Shown here one piece after another: positions 14,839 to 22,873 of a stretch of 64,000 bases of DNA. The translations under genes were made by a program, and so were the position numbers. Origin of the DNA: Prevotella sp. E2-28 (GTDB lineage Bacteria; Bacteroidota; Bacteroidia; Bacteroidales; Bacteroidaceae); contig NZ_CP091788.1 of NCBI RefSeq assembly GCF_022024055.1, forward strand, positions 3,410,001-3,474,000, in the 5' to 3' direction. Under the pieces are notes generated by a model. The model made no database searches, was not told the origin of the DNA, and saw only the letters and a list, made by a program, of their open reading frames with translations. Position 1 is the stretch's first letter; every line of letters starts with the position of its first letter.

Positions 14839-17361
14839 ATGAAACTTAGAATTTTCCTACTACTCGCAACATCAATATTTGCGAACATCTGTGGTATAGC
14901 ACAGAACAAGGTTTTTATCTATTCGCCCAACCCTGGTGCGGGCCTGCATATCGCCTCTGAAGAAGGCGGCAAATGGAAGGACTTGGGACAGCTTTGTTCT
15001 TCTGACTATGGCACATGGGGTGTTGAGAAAAAGATGTATCGTCCTTCTCTCTGTCGTGCCACCGACGGCTCGTGGCGACTGGTATTCCAAGTCAACGACC
15101 GTGCGCCGCTCTTTGCAGCTTCCTATAGTAAGGACCTCATTACCTGGCGTCCACAAGACTATCCTTTCGTGTCGGCAAAGAAGTGTCTGAGCCCCGTGGT
15201 GACACCAGCAGGTAATTTCTTCAGCGTCTGCTACAAGACCGGCGACAATTCTATTCGCTGCATCACCGGCTCTAACGACTTCCGTCATTTCTATGGTGAT
15301 GTTGCCGTCTCTTCTGTCAATGAGAAGATGTGGCAACGCGACTCTATCGATATCAACGGACAACGCATTGACGGACAATACTTTTCACTCACCGACAAAG
15401 AGTTGAATGCGATCCGTAGCCACTTCGCAGAACGGGCTCAAGATGGACGATTAAGCAATGAGCGTATGCATGATGACGCACAGAACCTGAAGTTGCCCGC
15501 CATAATGGAAGCCACCCTGACGGTCTTTCCCAATGAAGAAAAGCCCATCAGCGACAAGCTCATCGGCATCTTCTTTGAGGATATCAGCTATGCTGCAGAT
15601 GGTGGCCTTTATGCCGAACTCATTCAGAATCGCGACTTTGAATACACGGCTCGCGACCATCGTGGTTGGAATGCAACCACTGCCTGGCATTCTTCAAGAC
15701 CAATAGAGATTGCCACAGAACACCCGTTACATCCCAACAACCCGCATTATGCACTCATCTGGCCTGACACGCTATGGAACGAGGGATGGGATGGCATCGT
15801 CGTGGAAAAAGGCAAGAAGTATGATTTTTCCATGTATGTCCTCGCTGGTGGTCAGAAGCAAGACTTCTTGATTCAATTGACAACTGATGACGGAACCGTT
15901 CTGGCCCAAAGCAAATTAAAAACCCGTGCTACGGACTGGCAGCAGTATGCCACCGTGCTCACTGCCAAGGCTAGCGCAGAAAAGGCTCGATTGATTATCA
16001 TTCCCTTGAAGGCTGCCCACGTAGGTATAGACATGGTGTCGCTCTTTCCTAAAGAGACATTTATGAACCGCAAGAACGGCCTTCGCAAGGATCTGGCACA
16101 GGTCATTGCCGACCTGCATCCTAAGTTCGTACGCTTCCCCGGTGGCTGTATGAGTCACGGTCAGGGTCTGGAAAACATCTATCACTGGAATCATACTGTA
16201 GGCCCACTGCAAGAACGCAAGCCCGACTTCAACATCTGGAACTATCACCAGACGCGCGGACTAGGCTTCTTCGAGTATTTCCAGTTCTGCGAGGATATTG
16301 GTGCTGAGCCTCTGCCCGTATTAGCTGCAGGTGTGCCTTGTCAGAACTCTGCCAATAATGCTGAGGGCATTGGTGGACAGCAAGGCGGCATCCCCATGTC
16401 AGATATGCCTGCCTATATTGAGGAAATCTGCAACCTCATTGAATGGGCCAATGGCGATCCTGCCACCAACGAGTGGGCTAAGATGCGTGCCGATGCAGGT
16501 CATCCTGCTCCCTTCAATCTGAAATACCTTGGACTGGGCAATGAGGACATCATCTCTACAGTCTATGAGGAACGTTACGAGATGCTCTGCAAGGCTATCC
16601 GTGAGCGCTATCCCGACATCAAGATCTGTGGCACCGTAGGTCCCTTCCACACACCATCTGCCGACTACCTTGAAGGCTGGGACTTCACCAAGAAGCACCC
16701 CGACTTGCAATTCATGGTCGATGAACACTACTATGAGAGTACGGGCTGGTTTATGAACCATCGTGATTACTATGACAGTTATGACCGTTCGGCTGCCAAA
16801 GTCTATCTGGGTGAGTGGGCCGCTTCTACCCGCGCCAAGCGTCCTAATGTAGAAACAGCATTGGCCGAAGCCCTTTATCTTACAGATATAGAGCGTAATG
16901 GCGACGTGGTGGAGATGACCTCTTATGCACCTATGCTAAGTAAGGATGGTCACTCGAACTGGAACCCAGATATGATTTACTTCTCGAACACCAATATCCG
17001 CACGACACCAGCTTACGAGATTCAGCGCATCTTCAGCGTCTATGGCGGAGACCGGTATATCAGTTCAAAGTTCATAGTTCATAGTTCAAAGTTAAATGAA
17101 GGCGAAGCCAACTCTGAAATAGCCCATCGCATTGGTGCCAGCGTGGTGCGTGACTCGAAGACGGGCAAGCAATATCTGAAGTTAGTAAATGCTTTGCCTA
17201 GCACGTTGAAGATTCGTGTAGATGGTATTCAGACTCCTACCAGCGTAAAATGTCTGCAGTTCACAGGCGCTATCGATGACCAAAAAGCCAAGGCCGTGGA
17301 AATAGAAACCAATGAGCCCACATCCCTGCCCCCCTACTCTCTGCGTGTCATAGAATTATAG
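14839..17361 (+). CDS. Alpha-L-arabinofuranosidase, GH51, with N-terminal beta-propeller-like domain
   Basis: An 840-residue secreted enzyme with a signal peptide. Residues about 25-190 resemble a partial GH43-type propeller (PSLCRATDGSWRLVFQ, ASYSKDLITWRPQ). The GH51 part begins near residue 220 (ISDKLIGIFFEDISYAADGG). Catalytic residues can be placed as acid/base Glu569 (GLGNED) and nucleophile Glu659 (VYLGEWAAS). GH51 enzymes release terminal arabinofuranose from arabinan and arabinoxylan. Near the C-terminus a five-unit 7-bp repeat is read in frame (ISSKFIVHSSKLN), an extra loop without a counterpart in the paralogue at 19537. The BlaI/M56 pair follows downstream. Start chosen from the -7 box position and signal peptide. 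Confidence 0.92.
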   Translation: MKLRIFLLLATSIFANICGIAQNKVFIYSPNPGAGLHIASEEGGKWKDLGQLCSSDYGTWGVEKKMYRPSLCRATDGSWRLVFQVNDRAPLFAASYSKDLITWRPQDYPFVSAKKCLSPVVTPAGNFFSVCYKTGDNSIRCITGSNDFRHFYGDVAVSSVNEKMWQRDSIDINGQRIDGQYFSLTDKELNAIRSHFAERAQDGRLSNERMHDDAQNLKLPAIMEATLTVFPNEEKPISDKLIGIFFEDISYAADGGLYAELIQNRDFEYTARDHRGWNATTAWHSSRPIEIATEHPLHPNNPHYALIWPDTLWNEGWDGIVVEKGKKYDFSMYVLAGGQKQDFLIQLTTDDGTVLAQSKLKTRATDWQQYATVLTAKASAEKARLIIIPLKAAHVGIDMVSLFPKETFMNRKNGLRKDLAQVIADLHPKFVRFPGGCMSHGQGLENIYHWNHTVGPLQERKPDFNIWNYHQTRGLGFFEYFQFCEDIGAEPLPVLAAGVPCQNSANNAEGIGGQQGGIPMSDMPAYIEEICNLIEWANGDPATNEWAKMRADAGHPAPFNLKYLGLGNEDIISTVYEERYEMLCKAIRERYPDIKICGTVGPFHTPSADYLEGWDFTKKHPDLQFMVDEHYYESTGWFMNHRDYYDSYDRSAAKVYLGEWAASTRAKRPNVETALAEALYLTDIERNGDVVEMTSYAPMLSKDGHSNWNPDMIYFSNTNIRTTPAYEIQRIFSVYGGDRYISSKFIVHSSKLNEGEANSEIAHRIGASVVRDSKTGKQYLKLVNALPSTLKIRVDGIQTPTSVKCLQFTGAIDDQKAKAVEIETNEPTSLPPYSLRVIEL
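17062..17096. repeat. Heptamer array inside GH51 gene
   Basis: Five 7-bp units AGTTCAA, AGTTCAT, AGTTCAT, AGTTCAA, AGTTAAA, translated in frame. A related heptamer AGTTGAA is found intergenically at 32403-32430. Confidence 0.85.
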
Positions 17362-17425
17362 GATTTCTCGGAAAGTTGTGTGAACAACTAAAAAATGGGG
17401 CATAAACTACTTAATTTTCTTTAAA

Positions 17426-17465
17426 AACTAAACGATTTAGTTACATCGAACTATATTTTTTAGTT
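17426..17465 (+). promoter_or_regulatory. Twin 17-bp palindromes: BlaI-type operators
   Basis: Palindrome 1 at 17426-17442 is AACTAAA-CGA-TTTAGTT (perfect arms). Palindrome 2 at 17449-17465 has the same length and ends (AACTA...TAGTT), with 6 of 7 pairs. Centres are 23 bp apart. The second abuts the -7-like TTACTTTG (17464-17471). Location 72 bp before blaI and the paired symmetry fit autorepression by a BlaI dimer pair. Confidence 0.65.
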
Positions 17466-17536
17466 ACTTTGCCGTCGGATACAGATACTGACGCAGCAGA
17501 AGCGTTAAGAATATTGGAAATTAAAAACCCAAAACA

Positions 17537-17899
17537 ATGAAAAGGCTGACCACGAAAGAAAGGGAAATCATGGAACTGTACTGGCAGCACGGTCCTATGT
17601 TCGTCAAGGAGCTCTTGGAGTACTACGACGAGCCACGTCCTCACTTCAATACATTGTCCACCACTGTACGCATCCTCGAAAAGAAAGGTTTCCTAGATCA
17701 CAAGCAGTATGGCACCTCCTATCAGTATTTCCCTACTATTACGGAGAAAGAATACGGACGCTCCAGTCTCACGGGTATCATCAAGGACTACTTTAATGAT
17801 TCCTATATGAGTGCCGTCTCTGCCTTTGTGAAGGAAGAGAAGATTTCCGTTGACGAACTTCGTGAACTCATAGAGAAAATAGAAGCATCAGAAGATTGA
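17537..17899 (+). CDS. blaI: BlaI/MecI/CopY family transcriptional repressor
   Basis: A 120-residue winged-helix repressor. LTTKEREIMELYWQHGPMFV and the recognition region FNTLSTTVRILEKKGFL are typical of BlaI/MecI, as is the dimerising C-terminus. Such repressors are inactivated by cleavage when the partner M56 membrane protease senses its signal. In Bacteroidetes most pairs are not tied to a beta-lactamase, and none is present here. Two palindromic operators lie at 17426-17465. The partner gene begins 51 bp downstream, and the gap between them holds a heptamer array. The gene symbol denotes family only. Confidence 0.88.
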   Translation: MKRLTTKEREIMELYWQHGPMFVKELLEYYDEPRPHFNTLSTTVRILEKKGFLDHKQYGTSYQYFPTITEKEYGRSSLTGIIKDYFNDSYMSAVSAFVKEEKISVDELRELIEKIEASED

Positions 17900-17907
17900 G
17901 TTTTCAA

Positions 17908-17938
17908 AAATCTCAATTCTTAAATCTTAAACCTCAAA
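17908..17938. repeat. Heptamer array between blaI and blaR1
   Basis: Units AAATCTC, AATTCTT, AAATCTT, AAACCTC, AAACC in tandem. The same heptamer consensus (ARAYCTY) occurs inside the flavodiiron gene at 33861-33895. Confidence 0.75.
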
Positions 17939-17950
17939 CCAAGAAGACCT

Positions 17951-19372
17951 ATGTTGGAGTTTCTGATATACGACCTGAAAGTGGCTGTACTGGTGGCAGT
18001 ATTCTATATGTTCTACCGCCTATTGCTGAGCCGCGAGACATTCCACAGCGTAAACCGCATGGTGCTGCTTTTCACAGCCATCGCATCCTTTGTGCTGCCC
18101 CTGTGCGTCATCACCATACACCACACAGTGGTGGTAGAAGCCGCGCCCGCTGCGTCTATCGACTTTGGTGAAATGATGGCCGTAGTAGAAGAGCCCAGGA
18201 TGCCTTTCTGGCAGATGGCAGCCTTTGCCGCCTTTTTCATTGGCATGGTGGTTACCTTGGCTTACACACTAATCAGTGTGCTCCGTGTTTGTCTGCTTAT
18301 TCATCGTAGCGAAAAGCACCCGCAGCAAGATGGTACCGTTGTCTGCGTGGCCAATGGTGACGTGTCGCCATTCAGCTGGATGCGCTACATCGTACTTTCT
18401 CGGAGCGACTACGAGGTTCAAAATGCCTCTATTCTCGCTCATGAACGGGGACATATCCGTCGGCGTCATTCGCTCGACCTTATCCTCGTTGATACCCTCA
18501 CCTCCCTGCAATGGTTCAACCCTGCTATGTGGATGCTACGCCAGGATCTGCGCGCCATTCACGAGTATGAAGCCGATGCAGCGGTACTCTCTCAAGGCAT
18601 CAATATGCGTCAGTATCAGTATCTGCTTATCCAAAAAGCCGTGAGCCACTGCGGGTACTCAGTAGCCAACGGTATCAGTCATAGTACCCTTAAAAACCGC
18701 ATAAATATGATGCTACATAAGAATTCAAGTCGTGCCAGCTTGTTGAAGCTGCTCGCATTAGTCCCCATCGTTGGTGTTGCCCTTGCTTTGCAGGCAGAAA
18801 CCGTCAATGAGTATGTGTTCACAGAAAAGACACAGAATCCTCCGCAGAAGATTGTCAAGAAGGGCAAGGCCAACAAGCAGGTGAAGATAGGCAATAAGAC
18901 CATCGAAGTGAAGGCTAAACAGAAGGCCAAACAAGATGAAAAGCCCGCAACTATTGAATCAACCAGAATCGTTATTTCTGAAACACCCTCTGAGCACGAA
19001 CCCTTACTTATCCTTGACGGAAAAGTTGCCACAAGAGAACAGGTAAAGGCACTCAATCAGGATGAAATCGGTGACATGAATGTTTTGAAACCTGGAGACG
19101 AAGATCTTTTAAGAGCGTATGGCAAGCATTACAATGCCGATACTTCTAACGGTATTGTCTTCATCCGCACAAAAGCTCATATAGAAGAGAAAGCGACTTC
19201 CAAGGAAAGATCTGTTGTCGTTGTCGTGAAAGCCAAGAAGCCACAGACGCTCGAAGAAGCCGCTACACAGGGCGATATCGCCATCGGTGCCATTGACTAT
19301 GACAAACCTGAGAAGCCCTTCGACGTAGTAGAACAGATGCCTGAGCTCCCTGACAGTACGTCTAAACAATAG
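17951..19372 (+). CDS. blaR1: M56 (BlaR1-like) sensor metalloprotease with plug-like C-terminus
   Basis: A 473-residue membrane protease. N-terminal helices are at about residues 10-25, 38-57 and 88-112, with a further hydrophobic segment near 260-280. The zinc motif HERGH is at residues 164-168, with the downstream acidic ligand region EYEADAAVL. Instead of a penicillin-binding sensor, a segment at 351-408 (PLLILDGKV...MNVLK...NGIVFIRTK) resembles the TonB-dependent receptor plug. The protein then ends with PFDVVEQMPELP, which looks like the first residues of the TonB C-terminal domain often fused to such proteins, but stops there. It is followed by a strong terminator. It probably cleaves or signals to the BlaI encoded upstream; the signal is unknown. 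Confidence 0.82.
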   Translation: MLEFLIYDLKVAVLVAVFYMFYRLLLSRETFHSVNRMVLLFTAIASFVLPLCVITIHHTVVVEAAPAASIDFGEMMAVVEEPRMPFWQMAAFAAFFIGMVVTLAYTLISVLRVCLLIHRSEKHPQQDGTVVCVANGDVSPFSWMRYIVLSRSDYEVQNASILAHERGHIRRRHSLDLILVDTLTSLQWFNPAMWMLRQDLRAIHEYEADAAVLSQGINMRQYQYLLIQKAVSHCGYSVANGISHSTLKNRINMMLHKNSSRASLLKLLALVPIVGVALALQAETVNEYVFTEKTQNPPQKIVKKGKANKQVKIGNKTIEVKAKQKAKQDEKPATIESTRIVISETPSEHEPLLILDGKVATREQVKALNQDEIGDMNVLKPGDEDLLRAYGKHYNADTSNGIVFIRTKAHIEEKATSKERSVVVVVKAKKPQTLEEAATQGDIAIGAIDYDKPEKPFDVVEQMPELPDSTSKQ

Positions 19373-19384
19373 CAAAACTTATAG

Positions 19385-19416
19385 AAACCGAATCACAGAA
19401 ATGCGATTCGGTTTTT
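19385..19416 (+). terminator. Intrinsic terminator after blaR1
   Basis: AAACCGAATC (19385-19394) pairs with GATTCGGTTT (19405-19414), followed by T's. Confidence 0.85.
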
Positions 19417-19447
19417 CTATTTACGCAAAAATGTTTCTTTTTCATTA

Positions 19448-19489
19448 TTTTTTGTGGCTATTCCAGTGTTTTTTATGGCTATTCCAATC
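19448..19489 (+). repeat. 21-bp direct repeat upstream of the second GH51 promoter
   Basis: TGGCTATTCCA at 19455-19465 and 19476-19486, each preceded by a T tract. The repeat distance of exactly two helical turns and the position just upstream of the -7 box (19498-19505) suggest tandem activator sites. Confidence 0.6.
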
Positions 19490-19497
19490 TTTTTCGC

Positions 19498-19505
19498 TAC
19501 CTTTG
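19498..19505 (+). promoter_or_regulatory. -7 promoter box of the second GH51 gene
   Basis: TACCTTTG, 31 nt before ATG 19537. The -33 zone is occupied by the second copy of the 21-bp direct repeat. Confidence 0.55.
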
Positions 19506-19536
19506 CACAAGCATAAAAACCTTTAACGAAAAAATA

Positions 19537-21549
19537 ATGAAGAAACATTTATTTCTAGGAGCTGCAATGATGGCAGCGACACTGAGCATGCAGGCTCAGA
19601 AGCCCATGACCGCCCCTGCTGGTGGTAAGGCTATCAGTGATGAATTGATTGGTATTTTCTTCGAGGATATCAGCAATGCTGCCGATGGTGGCCTGTATGC
19701 GGAATTGGTGCAAAACGGTTCATTCGAGTTCAACACCACCGAGCGCGACGGATGGGGTCCCGGTACCGCATGGAAGTTCCTGCGTCCAGGACATTCGCTG
19801 GGTTATATGCGCCCCAGCATGGAGAAGCCGCTCCACAAAAACAACCCCACCTATATGCGCATCCATATTGAGCGCTCAAAGGAGTTCTACGATTATAAAG
19901 GCTGGAAAGGCGTAGGTATTCAAAACGATGGTTACAACGGCATCAACGTAAAGGCAGGTGAGAAGTACGACTTTTCTGCTTTCTTCCGCAACACGAACAA
20001 GCAGGATGATAAGGACATCCGCATCGCACTGGTAGAGCCTCAGGGCTGGGGAAAAGACCCGAAGGTGCTGGCTGATACGCTTATCAACGTGAATGCCGTA
20101 GATTGGGAGCGCTATTTTGTGACGCTTACCCCTGATTCAAGTTGTAAGAATGCCGCCCTGCAGATTCTGGTTCTGACGAAGGGCGATATTGATATCGACG
20201 AGGTGTCACTCATGCCTCAGGATACCTATAAGGGACATGGTCTGCGTAAGGACCTGGCTCAGGCACTGGCCGACCTTCATCCAAGATTCATGCGCTTCCC
20301 TGGTGGATGCGTGGTACATGGCGGTGGCGACGGTTTCTGGGATACCTACCGTTGGAAGAACACCATCGGTCCACGTCAGGAGCGTGTTGGCCTCAAGAAC
20401 ACATGGGGCTACCATCAGAGCATGGCATTGGGTTATTTCGAGTATTTCCAGTTCTGTGAAGACCTGGGTATGGAGCCTCTGCCTATCCTGCCTTGTGGCG
20501 TAAGCTGTCAGGGTACTAACGGTGGTTGGAACATGTGGCCCACACAGGCTCAGGATGTAGTTCCTATGTCTGAGATGGATGAATGGGTACAGGATGCACT
20601 TGATTTGATTGACTGGGCTAACGGCGATGGTACTACAGAATGGAGCCGCAAGCGCGTAGAGGCTGGTCACCCCAAGCCCTTCAACCTGAAATATCTGGGT
20701 CTGGGTAACGAGGAGAAGATTAGCCCTGAGTTCTGCGAGCGTTTCAAGTATATCTATGAGCGCGTCACCAAAGCACATCCCGAGATTGTCATCGTAGGTA
20801 CAGCAGGTCCTGGTTCTCATCCTAAGAATCCTGATTTTGAGAACGGTTGGAAGTTGGCTGAGGAACTGGGAATGCCTATCATCGATGAGCATTACTATGA
20901 GAAGAACGACTATTTCTTGAAGAGTCGTCAGTACGACAATTATCCACGTGACCGTAAGACAAAGGTTTATCTGGGTGAGTATGCCGCTAAGGACAAGAAG
21001 CTCATTGACGCCTTGGCAGAGGGCTTGTACCTTCTCCATGTTGAGCGCAACGGTGATATAGTAAGCATGACCTCATACGCTCCTCTCTTTGCCCGCAGAG
21101 ACAATACCAACTGGAACCCCGACATGATCTACTTCGACAACGAGCGTGCTTACCTGACCTGCAGTTACTATGTACAGCAGCTCTTTGGTCAGAGTGCCGG
21201 TCAGTATTACTATGGCGACTGCGTGAAGTTCGAGGGCGATGCAGCTGATGTCATTCAGCCACAGGAGGGTGTACACTACGGACAGTCTGTGGTGCTCAAT
21301 GCAAAGACCCGCAAGCTCTACGTGAAGATCTGTAACGCTGGCGATGAGGCCAAGAAGGCCAACGTCAACCTGAGCCGCTTCGGTATCAAGAAGAATGCCG
21401 TTAAGACTGTGATTGCAGGTGCTGCCAACGATGAGAACAATTACGACCAGCAGCCCATCGCTCCTCAGAAAGAGACTATCAAGGCTCAGAAGAAGTTCAC
21501 ACTCGACGTAGCTCCTTACTCATTCATCATGCTGGAATACAGCCTGTAA
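19537..21549 (+). CDS. Alpha-L-arabinofuranosidase, GH51
   Basis: A 670-residue secreted GH51 enzyme with a signal peptide ending near SMQAQ. The catalytic module begins at GGKAISDELIGIFFEDISNA. Acid/base is Glu392 (GLGNEEKI) and nucleophile Glu481 (VYLGEYAAKD). The C-terminal beta-sandwich ends APYSFIMLEYSL. It is homologous throughout to the GH51 part of the gene at 14839 but lacks the N-terminal propeller-like domain and the heptamer-encoded loop. It has its own promoter with a 21-bp direct repeat, and its transcript runs into the dispersed hairpin element at 21607, which could terminate it. Releases arabinofuranose from arabinan or arabinoxylan oligosaccharides. Confidence 0.94.
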   Translation: MKKHLFLGAAMMAATLSMQAQKPMTAPAGGKAISDELIGIFFEDISNAADGGLYAELVQNGSFEFNTTERDGWGPGTAWKFLRPGHSLGYMRPSMEKPLHKNNPTYMRIHIERSKEFYDYKGWKGVGIQNDGYNGINVKAGEKYDFSAFFRNTNKQDDKDIRIALVEPQGWGKDPKVLADTLINVNAVDWERYFVTLTPDSSCKNAALQILVLTKGDIDIDEVSLMPQDTYKGHGLRKDLAQALADLHPRFMRFPGGCVVHGGGDGFWDTYRWKNTIGPRQERVGLKNTWGYHQSMALGYFEYFQFCEDLGMEPLPILPCGVSCQGTNGGWNMWPTQAQDVVPMSEMDEWVQDALDLIDWANGDGTTEWSRKRVEAGHPKPFNLKYLGLGNEEKISPEFCERFKYIYERVTKAHPEIVIVGTAGPGSHPKNPDFENGWKLAEELGMPIIDEHYYEKNDYFLKSRQYDNYPRDRKTKVYLGEYAAKDKKLIDALAEGLYLLHVERNGDIVSMTSYAPLFARRDNTNWNPDMIYFDNERAYLTCSYYVQQLFGQSAGQYYYGDCVKFEGDAADVIQPQEGVHYGQSVVLNAKTRKLYVKICNAGDEAKKANVNLSRFGIKKNAVKTVIAGAANDENNYDQQPIAPQKETIKAQKKFTLDVAPYSFIMLEYSL

Positions 21550-21606
21550 AGTAAGAACTATTTTGGGCTAAAACAGCCTATTTCACATCACAAAAAGATT
21601 ATTTTT

Positions 21607-21705
21607 TGGGTTTCACCATCACCGTAAATGATTCATTTACAGCGTGTCTTGGTGAAACCCATCTAAAAAGTTTTTTATTTTTTGTAATTACTACATCAAA
21701 AGGGT
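21607..21705 (-). repeat. Dispersed hairpin element, copy B (compact)
   Basis: The inverted ends TGGGTTTCACC (21607-21617) and GGTGAAACCCA (21651-21661) enclose a second palindrome GTAAATGA-T-TCATTTAC (21624-21640). A block at 21662-21705 follows that matches copy A (1084-1127) in inverse orientation at 42 of 44 positions. Read on plus, the hairpin is followed by T-rich sequence and can terminate the GH51 transcript. The surrounding gap 21550-21830 has no coding region that I can support. Confidence 0.8.
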
Positions 21706-21794
21706 GTTGACTTGTTTATTATCCATAACAATTCTTTTCGATTGCAAAAGTACAATTTTTTCCTTACATCATTTCATAATTCAAAAAGATTTCG

Positions 21795-21802
21795 TACTTT
21801 TG
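21795..21802 (+). promoter_or_regulatory. -7 promoter box of the lipoprotein at 21831
   Basis: TACTTTTG, 28 nt before the ATG. Confidence 0.5.
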
Positions 21803-21830
21803 CACCCGTTTTTCAACCAATCATACAAAC

Positions 21831-22256
21831 ATGAAATTTTTAAAGTCTTTCAGGGTAACACTCGTTACCATTCTATGTCTTGGAATTGTATCTTGTGGAG
21901 ATGATAACAAAGACGAAAATCTGCAAAACCCACTTCTTGGAATCTGGTATTCTGAACTAGAAGAAGGCAAAGAGGGTGACTTCGGTGAGACATTATTTAC
22001 TGAAGACAACAAAATCATCGAAAAAGTTTTTTATGACGGGGATTATCAAGATATCTTCGAAGGTAACTATTCCATCAATAGTGATATCCTTACAGTAACC
22101 ACATTTGTTCATAAAGAAAGAACATATAATGATAAATGGATTGTAACCAACGACACCAGCACTGTAAGTATGCGCTTCCGTGTTGTTGGAGACACCCTAA
22201 AAACATCTTCTTTGGAAAAAGATGAATTCGAAATTCATACTCGAAAGAAGAGATAA
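21831..22256 (+). CDS. Small lipocalin-like lipoprotein
   Basis: A 141-residue lipoprotein with signal and lipobox GIVSC. The rest (LLGIWYSEL, FEGNYSINSDILTVTT, FRVVGDTLKTSS) has the strand pattern of small lipocalin-like proteins common in Bacteroidetes (DUF5004/DUF4923-like). The N-terminal GxW-like motif LLGIWY supports that fold. It is monocistronic: its own promoter precedes it and a hairpin GAGATCAA/TTGATCTC (22266-22293, without T run) follows. Function unknown. Confidence 0.7.
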   Translation: MKFLKSFRVTLVTILCLGIVSCGDDNKDENLQNPLLGIWYSELEEGKEGDFGETLFTEDNKIIEKVFYDGDYQDIFEGNYSINSDILTVTTFVHKERTYNDKWIVTNDTSTVSMRFRVVGDTLKTSSLEKDEFEIHTRKKR

Positions 22257-22849
22257 TTCTTACTTGAGATCAAGGTGACAGGTCTTTGATCTCTCCACAT
22301 CCTACCTAACCGCTTTCCGCCCATCCTGACGTTTCCTGATTTAAATTGACTGTCCTTTAATTTCTGGCACCCTCACCACGAACCATCTGAAACACCGATG
22401 TACAAAGGGCTCGAGGCGTGTTGAGGATGCTTCCAATCCTACACTCACCCTCACCATACCCTCACCATACCCTACACTAATCCTCGCTACTCTGTATCAT
22501 CAACCTGTTTCACAAACAGAACTTTTAGATAGTCAACCAAAATGATTAATAAGGTTTGTCGACATGATGATTAAAGCAAAATGCCCATCCGCTGGGGACG
22601 GACTCTCAGTTCGCAATGGACGGACTAAGAGTCCGCACACGTCGGACTATCTTTTATCAGTAATGAGGGGCTGTTGAGGGTGTGGTGAGGGTATGGTGAG
22701 GATGAGGAGCATCCTCAACCTCTCAGAATTCCTTTATATAAAGGCATTTTGAGAGATTTGAGTGAGGGTGACCTATTTTTCATTTCGAGACCATGAATAA
22801 GCCATATACAGGTCGCGAAGTGCCTACTTACAGACCGCGAATAGGCAGC
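22257..22849. repeat. Repeat-dense gap without coding region
   Basis: From left to right: hairpin 22266-22293; left arm of a long inverted repeat (22419-22475, with CACCATACCCTCACC); a 22-bp tandem array with CGGACT at 22599, 22621 and 22643; right arm (22672-22720, GGTGAGGGTATGGTGAGG); a near-perfect 36-bp palindrome (22720-22755); and the first unit and a half of a second 22-bp array. The arms begin with complementary GTTGAGGATGC and GCATCCTCAAC, so 22419-22720 looks like one mobile or formerly mobile element. No ORF here resembles a protein. Confidence 0.7.
22720..22755. repeat. 36-bp palindrome
   Basis: CTCTCAGAATTCCTTTA and TAAAGGCATTTTGAGAG are complementary except for two positions and flank a TA centre. 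It is contiguous with the right arm of the inverted repeat. Confidence 0.75.
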
Positions 22850-22873
22850 TCACAGGTCGCGAATAGGCTTCAC
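22808..22873. repeat. Three-unit 22-bp tandem array over a gene end
   Basis: Units start at 22808, 22830 and 22852 and share ACAGGTCGCGAATAGGC with small changes. The stop codon (22850-22852) and last codons of the minus gene are part of the array. Confidence 0.8.

Noticed and set aside
14872..15378. Long antisense ORF within the first GH51 gene (and similar ones in GH51 number two, LruC and SpmAB genes)
   Set aside because: These are shadow frames of well-recognised genes with no family features or promoters.
17537..19372. Beta-lactam resistance operon
   Set aside because: BlaI/M56 pairs are widespread regulators; no beta-lactamase or penicillin-binding sensor domain is present.
21717..21726. 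DnaA box
   Set aside because: A single TTATCCATA-like sequence with a mismatch and no cluster.
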